64,000 nucleotides of DNA. It comes from Eutypella sp. D-1. Taxonomy: Eukaryota; Ascomycota; Sordariomycetes; Xylariales; Diatrypaceae. Shown here piece after piece: positions 58,478 through 64,000 of the stretch. Within the stretch, counting starts at the first letter, position 1, and the number at the start of each line of letters is the position of its first letter. Below the pieces are notes generated by a model that did not search any database, was not told the DNA's origin, and saw only the letters and a program-made list of their open reading frames with translations. A program made the translations under genes and the position numbers. The stretch is from the NCBI GenBank assembly GCA_023313575.1, contig JAJTTP010000003.1:744001-808000 (forward strand). Reading direction: 5' to 3'.

Positions 58478-61036
58478 ATGGCTTCAACTGTCATGGCCGT
58501 CACTGGCCAACTCAGACAGATCGTCTATTACCACCTTGACAATTTATCTTACGACAATGCACTCTTTTTCGCTGAACGACTCGCTGCCCACGATCCTCGC
58601 TCCAGCGAATCCGCATACCTACTTGCCACATGCCACTTCCGCCTCGGCGATTTTCGATCGGCTTACGAAGTTAGCAAGGCCGCTGGATACCGCGGCCAGA
58701 ATCTCGGCTGTGCCTATATCTTTGCACAAACATGTCTCTTAATTGAGCGGTATAGAGATGGTATCAACGCGCTTGAGAAGGCAAAAGGTTTATGGGGTAA
58801 CAAAGTCAGCTTTGGCAAACACAGTGCAACGACCAGGTCTCAGCATCCTGATGCCGCCAGTGTTTGTTGTCTGCTTGGGAAATTATATCGCGCTTATGAT
58901 GACAAGAAAAAGGCCATTATCAGCTTCGAGGAGGCGTTAAAAGCCAACCCCTTCATGTGGGATGCGTTCACAGCTCTATGCGACATGGGCGTTAGTGTGA
59001 GGACCACAAACATTTTCAAGTTAAGCGAAGCTCTGCTCGAGGGCGGGAACCACAGTCAGTCGAATGGCGTCACGATAAGCATAAGTCAAAGGGATGTCAA
59101 CGGTTCTCACCCTCTAGAACCCCTGGCTAAGAAATCAGCGGCCCGCTCTGCGAATCTCGATGTACCGGACCCTTTCGATTCCCAGCGGACGATAGGCGTC
59201 AATGACGCTGCTGGGACCAATTTGTTCTCGTCAGGGTCTGGGGAAAACGAATTCATGTCCAAGGTTAATGCAGCACGCTCTAGGACGGCTGCCGCCCTCG
59301 AAACTCCTGGACCACCTGAAGGTCTAGAAACACCTACAGTTTCGAATTATGATAATAATATACGTGGCCTCGGCTACCAGCCCGAGCCTCCACAGGCTCC
59401 AAACCGAAGGACCAAGAACACGGCACCAACCGATTCCGGGGTGATCGATGCCCCTCTCAAGGCAGGCTCGCGACTAACCACAAAACGAGCTCAGAGGGCA
59501 CAGGAGAGACAGCAGGAGGAAAGCCATCACGAGCCGAACACTGCACCGTTACGAACAGCGGCTTCCACTGCATCCGGCCATGAAAGGAAAAGGACTGTTT
59601 CGGGACATCTCGTCCAACCGCGGACACAGACGGAAGAGCCTGGTGCTCCTCAGAGGAGGAGCGCGAGATTGAACATGTTCAACCGCACTAACTCGAAGGC
59701 CAATTCCGGCGCTTCAGCAATAGGAGCCGGTGCACCTCGCGAGCTGAAGAAGGCTAGGCCCCCAATATCCAGGATCGTAAGGCCGAACTCCAGTGGGACC
59801 AATGTCGGCAGAGCTGTTAGCGGGAACAGGAAGCCACTCGAGGAGAATGGCATGGATGTAGATCACGCCGAAGCACCGCGAGTGAAGGAAATCACGCAGC
59901 CACCTCCAGCTCCGAAACCGGTGGAACCAGACTCTGCTAAGATCGAGGAAACCATGAAATACCTTCTTGGCTTATTAAGAAAATTTGGCGCTGGGTACTT
60001 GGCATTGTCCCAATACCGTTGCGCCGACGCTCTCATCGCATACAACTCGCTACCTCGTCAACACCTGGAAACACCCTGGGTTCTTTCGCAAGTCGGACGA
60101 GTGTATTACGAACAGGCGTCATACGCGGAGGCCGAGAAGTACTATAGGAGGTTACGTATTCTGGCACCCACGCGCCTCGAGGATATGGAGGTCTACTCTA
60201 CGATCCTGTGGCATTTGAAGAGAGAGACGGATCTGTCCTTCCTAGCTCACGAGCTAGTTGATTCTTCGTGGCACTCACCTCAGGCCTGGTGCGCTTTAGG
60301 GAATGCTTGGTCATTGGCTCGGGACCACGAGCAGGCTTTGCGTTGTTTCAAACGTGCAACCCAGTTAAACCCCAGGTTTGCATATGCGTTTACGTTACAA
60401 GGTCACGAGCACGTCTTCAACGAAGAGTACGAGAAAGCACTCACAGCATACCGCCAAGCCATATCGGCCGACCGTCGGCATTACAATGCCTACTATGGTA
60501 TTGGGCGAGTTTATGAAAAGCTCGGCAGCTACGACAAGGCCTACACGCACTTCCACTCGGCATCCGTGATCAACCCGACCAACGCTGTCCTCATATGCTG
60601 CATCGGCAACGTCCTAGAAAAGCAGCGGCAGATTGTCCAGGCCTTGCAGTTCTTCAGCAAGGCCACTGAGCTCGCCCCTCACGCACCGCAGACTCGGTAC
60701 AAGAAGGCCAGGGCGCTGCTGGCCCTCAACCAGCTCGAGGCGGCCCAAAAGGAGCTTGAGATCCTGAAGAATCTTGCCCCCGATGAGGCGACTGTGCACT
60801 TCCTGCTCGGGAAACTCTACAAGTCGTTGAACGACAAAGGCTCCGCCGTCCGCCACTTTACTATTGCATTGAATCTGGATCCGAAGGTTTGTTCCCCACT
60901 ACCTACCTGTTCTCGAAGAATGTTCCCCCCTAAACTTTGTACTAACCCAACGGGATTATAGGCGAGCCAGCAGATCAAGGAGGCGATCGAGAGCCTTGAG
61001 GACGAAGAGAGCTTTGACGACTCTATGATGGGATGA
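58478..61036 (+). CDS. cdc27: Anaphase-promoting complex subunit CDC27 (APC3/Nuc2/BimA)
   Basis: TPR scaffold subunit of the APC/C ubiquitin ligase that controls mitotic exit and binds the IR tails of coactivators and of Apc10. The model is join(58478..60886, 60962..61036), 827 residues, starting at the first in-frame ATG (MASTVMAV). The N-terminal TPR block has the family signature QLRQIVYYHLDNLSYDNALFFAERL and AYLLATCHFRLGDFRSAY. A disordered middle (about 240-485) is Ser/Pro/Arg-rich and could carry mitotic phosphosites. A second TPR array covers about residues 491-805 and includes PWVLSQVGRVYYEQ, QAWCALGNAWSLARDHEQAL and YNAYYGIGRVYEKLGSYDKAY. The short last exon encodes ASQQIKEAIESL and an acidic end. 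The intron has an ACTAACC branch (60941-60947). The gene looks complete. Confidence 0.95.
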
Positions 61037-62997
61037 TTCGGGAGCACAACATGGGACTAATATCTTTTTTAATTGGGCGGAAGGGGGTTGCTGCGTAGAA
61101 ACTGGGTTCGTCCATTTACCTCGCCAGGAAGAACTACAGCAGCAGCAGCAACGACAAACGATAATGCCCTTCCGTCGTATTTCGTTACACAAGCTATATA
61201 CCATACCGCACGGCAAAAGGAGTTGAGTTTCAGTTCAGGCATGGTCTATAAGAGGAAGGGGGCCCGGCGGGCGAAGGGGGTTGGTTGGTTGGCAGGGAGG
61301 CGATTGGTGATACACAGTTGGTTCGGCATCGTCTCTTTTCACCTCCCGGTTTGGCCCGGTCTGGTCTTGGTCTGGCATGGCATCGGCGTTTTTCAAGGAG
61401 GATAAAATTTTTCATCAGGCGAGGGCGAGGGCGCGACGCGGAAGGTGGCCTGGCCACTGCTCTTCATCATCATCAGGAAACTGGTGTTTTTGTGCTGTGT
61501 CCCGTGCCTGCGTTGTGCGCGCGCGCGCTCTTGTGTGTGTATAAGGAAGCGAAGGGAGAAAAAACTCATGCATTGCATTGCGATTATTTGTATATTAGCA
61601 AGGTTCCAACGGGGTGGAGAGCCCTTTTCGTTCGAAGCTACCTATCTGAGGTGGCCCCGGAGCTCGGAGCCGGAACCAAAAGCCGGAGCGGGGCAGTAGC
61701 TCACTCAGGCAACCTGGCACGCACGTACCTAAGGCAGTGAGCGGACAAGACATCCGAACTCATTTACATGGTCTGTCGAGGCTATGCCGGGGGAATAACG
61801 AAAAAGTCACATTCCATTCCATTCCTTTCAATTGTATTGCGTTACGTTGCACTGTGCTGCCTTTGGTGACGAGGGTTCGTTCTATTTGATCCTTTGTTCG
61901 AATACTTCCTCACCTTTTTATCATGAACTCGGACTGCTACCTGGCTAGGTACTTAGGCACTCGTTTAGTTACACATGAGCAGGCGCAGACATATGTTCCT
62001 TGTATAACAGATATGGTGACATGGACGTATCTCCCAAGGATCTACTTGATTAAGATGCCGTCGACGACCAAAATCCTGTCAGGTAGGCTCGTTATATTGA
62101 GGCCCCTATGGAACCTTGGAAGAGTTGTTTGTTGTTCTTTTAGATGCTGAGGTGCTTTTTAGAAGCGGCTCTGATTGGTCGGATGTCAACTGCATATATG
62201 TTAGACGGTAAGTTGGATCTGACATGTAATAATGCACAGGGTAGGGCGGGCTTTCCGGGGCCTCAGAGTTGAATTATCAGGACAACTGACAACTGACCAA
62301 CCGTCCTGGCCGCCCCGTTCCTTGCCGCCGTTGACGGCAGTAACAACCTTGTAAAGGGGCTGAGGGGGAGATGTATGGATCAGGGCAAGAAAGACCCACA
62401 TAAACACGGTGTTCTATGGGCTCTTGGCGCTGCAAGGATTCCGTCAGACTTCCGGGTAAGGCCCTTTACGTACGGCCCCTAGTAAAACTGGTACCCCCAC
62501 CAAAACATAGGCGCGGTTTTGACTAGCGGCTGTTTTGAATCAGGAAAGAAGCACTCAGAAAAATCGAACCGCCCTTTTCCCAGCCAGAATCAGCAGGAAC
62601 GATAAAGCGATTTTTAGTCTTAGTTTAGATCACCCGTTATACCTTACCAACTTACCTTCCTGTACGTATTTAATTGGCCTTATTTTCCCTTTTGCTCTTT
62701 AAATTCCCTTACAAAACCCTGCCATAAATAGACTAGCGTGCCTTCCTCATAACACCCCCCCCTTGCCTGACTTTTGACAATCAGTAAGTGATAGATAAAT
62801 CACCTATTCCCCCCTCTTTTCCCCTTAAACCTGGAACTCCCGTCCGTTTCCTTCTTTTACCTCTTCTCTCTTCTACCAATTTTCACTTACGGTTTTTATC
62901 CATCAACAACAAAGCTTTTACGCATCAATACTATCAACCAAACCCACCCATTTTCATCACCAAAACACACTTACAACAACACTAAACCTCATTCAAG
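61037..62997. other. Intergenic region upstream of histone H4
   Basis: About 2 kb: CDC27 3' untranslated sequence, then the H4 promoter. A 151-codon frame at about 61285-61740 is purine/GC skewed with no protein features. The last 300 bp are pyrimidine-rich and then CA-rich, typical of a strong fungal promoter and 5' untranslated leader. Confidence 0.5.
62723..62730 (+). promoter_or_regulatory. Possible TATA element of histone H4
   Basis: CATAAATA lies about 270 bp upstream of the H4 start codon, ahead of a C/T-rich stretch. The call rests on the word and position only. Confidence 0.35.
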
Positions 62998-63634
<637 letters not shown>

Positions 63635-64000
63635 GCATAGGTTGCATGCTTTGCCTCTGTTGCCTATCTACATCGTACAAACTACTTCTGAGTCTTGCAA
63701 TTATGTGGGGGAAAGAGGAGGTACGAGTACGCGTTGGGGTTTGTCTTAGGACTTTAGTTGTTGACATTATGGATTTTTCCCGGCATGATACACACACTCT
63801 GATGTTGGCGTTGGTGGCTTCTACGGATAATGGACTACATGATATTACTACTACTCTTGATGGCGTCTAGTGGAAAGACGAAAGCCTTCGGAGAGAGATT
63901 TGGCCGACGCTGAATATATTTGCGATGCGTACTCATGCTTCGCCATGAGCGAATGAACTACAGTCTTGCCTTGTCATGAACCATCAATCACTAAATGCCT
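63635..64000. other. 3' flank of histone H4
   Basis: Probable 3' untranslated and downstream sequence of H4. No other gene was seen before the window ends. Confidence 0.6.

Overview
The window is nuclear DNA of a filamentous ascomycete, most likely a Sordariomycete and perhaps one of the Xylariales. Genes are split by mostly short introns with GTRNGT donors and CTAAC/CTAAT-like branch sites. Two Zn2Cys6 transcription factors, a fungal-type caspase-like protein and DUF3605 and PEBP-like proteins all have filamentous-fungal character. Order and lineage are inferred from gene content and style; no species is claimed. Exon boundaries were read by hand from splice signals, reading phase and family conservation, so lengths are model predictions.

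Left third (1-16.3 kb, gene dense): the 3' part of an ARFRP1/Arl3 small GTPase (+), exosome subunit RRP45 (-), spliceosomal Cwc15 (+), an EBP-type sterol isomerase (-), a PEBP-like protein (+), a Zn2Cys6 regulator (-), and a 1018-residue protein that joins a caspase-like domain, a degenerate homeodomain-like segment and a rhodanese-like domain (+).

Middle (16.3-46.5 kb): about 18 kb with no recognisable gene, then a TALE homeobox factor (+), about 4 kb of spacer, a large eight-exon Zn2Cys6 factor (+), and a single-exon disordered protein with a possible PP1-docking motif (-). A further 6 kb of spacer follows.

Right end (52.7-64 kb): NADH-cytochrome b5 reductase CBR1 (-), a DUF3605 protein (+), the ER protein TMEM208/Snd2 (-), APC/C subunit CDC27 (+) and histone H4 with two introns (+).

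The genes do not form one pathway. They are mainly housekeeping functions (RNA decay, splicing, membrane traffic, sterol and lipid redox, cell cycle, chromatin) interspersed with regulators. Genes alternate strand often, giving several divergent promoters and close convergent ends. I saw no tRNA, rRNA, CRISPR array or intact transposon. The most unusual item is the caspase/homeodomain-like/rhodanese fusion. Next come the gene desert with its perfect hairpins and the disordered protein with an RVRF motif.
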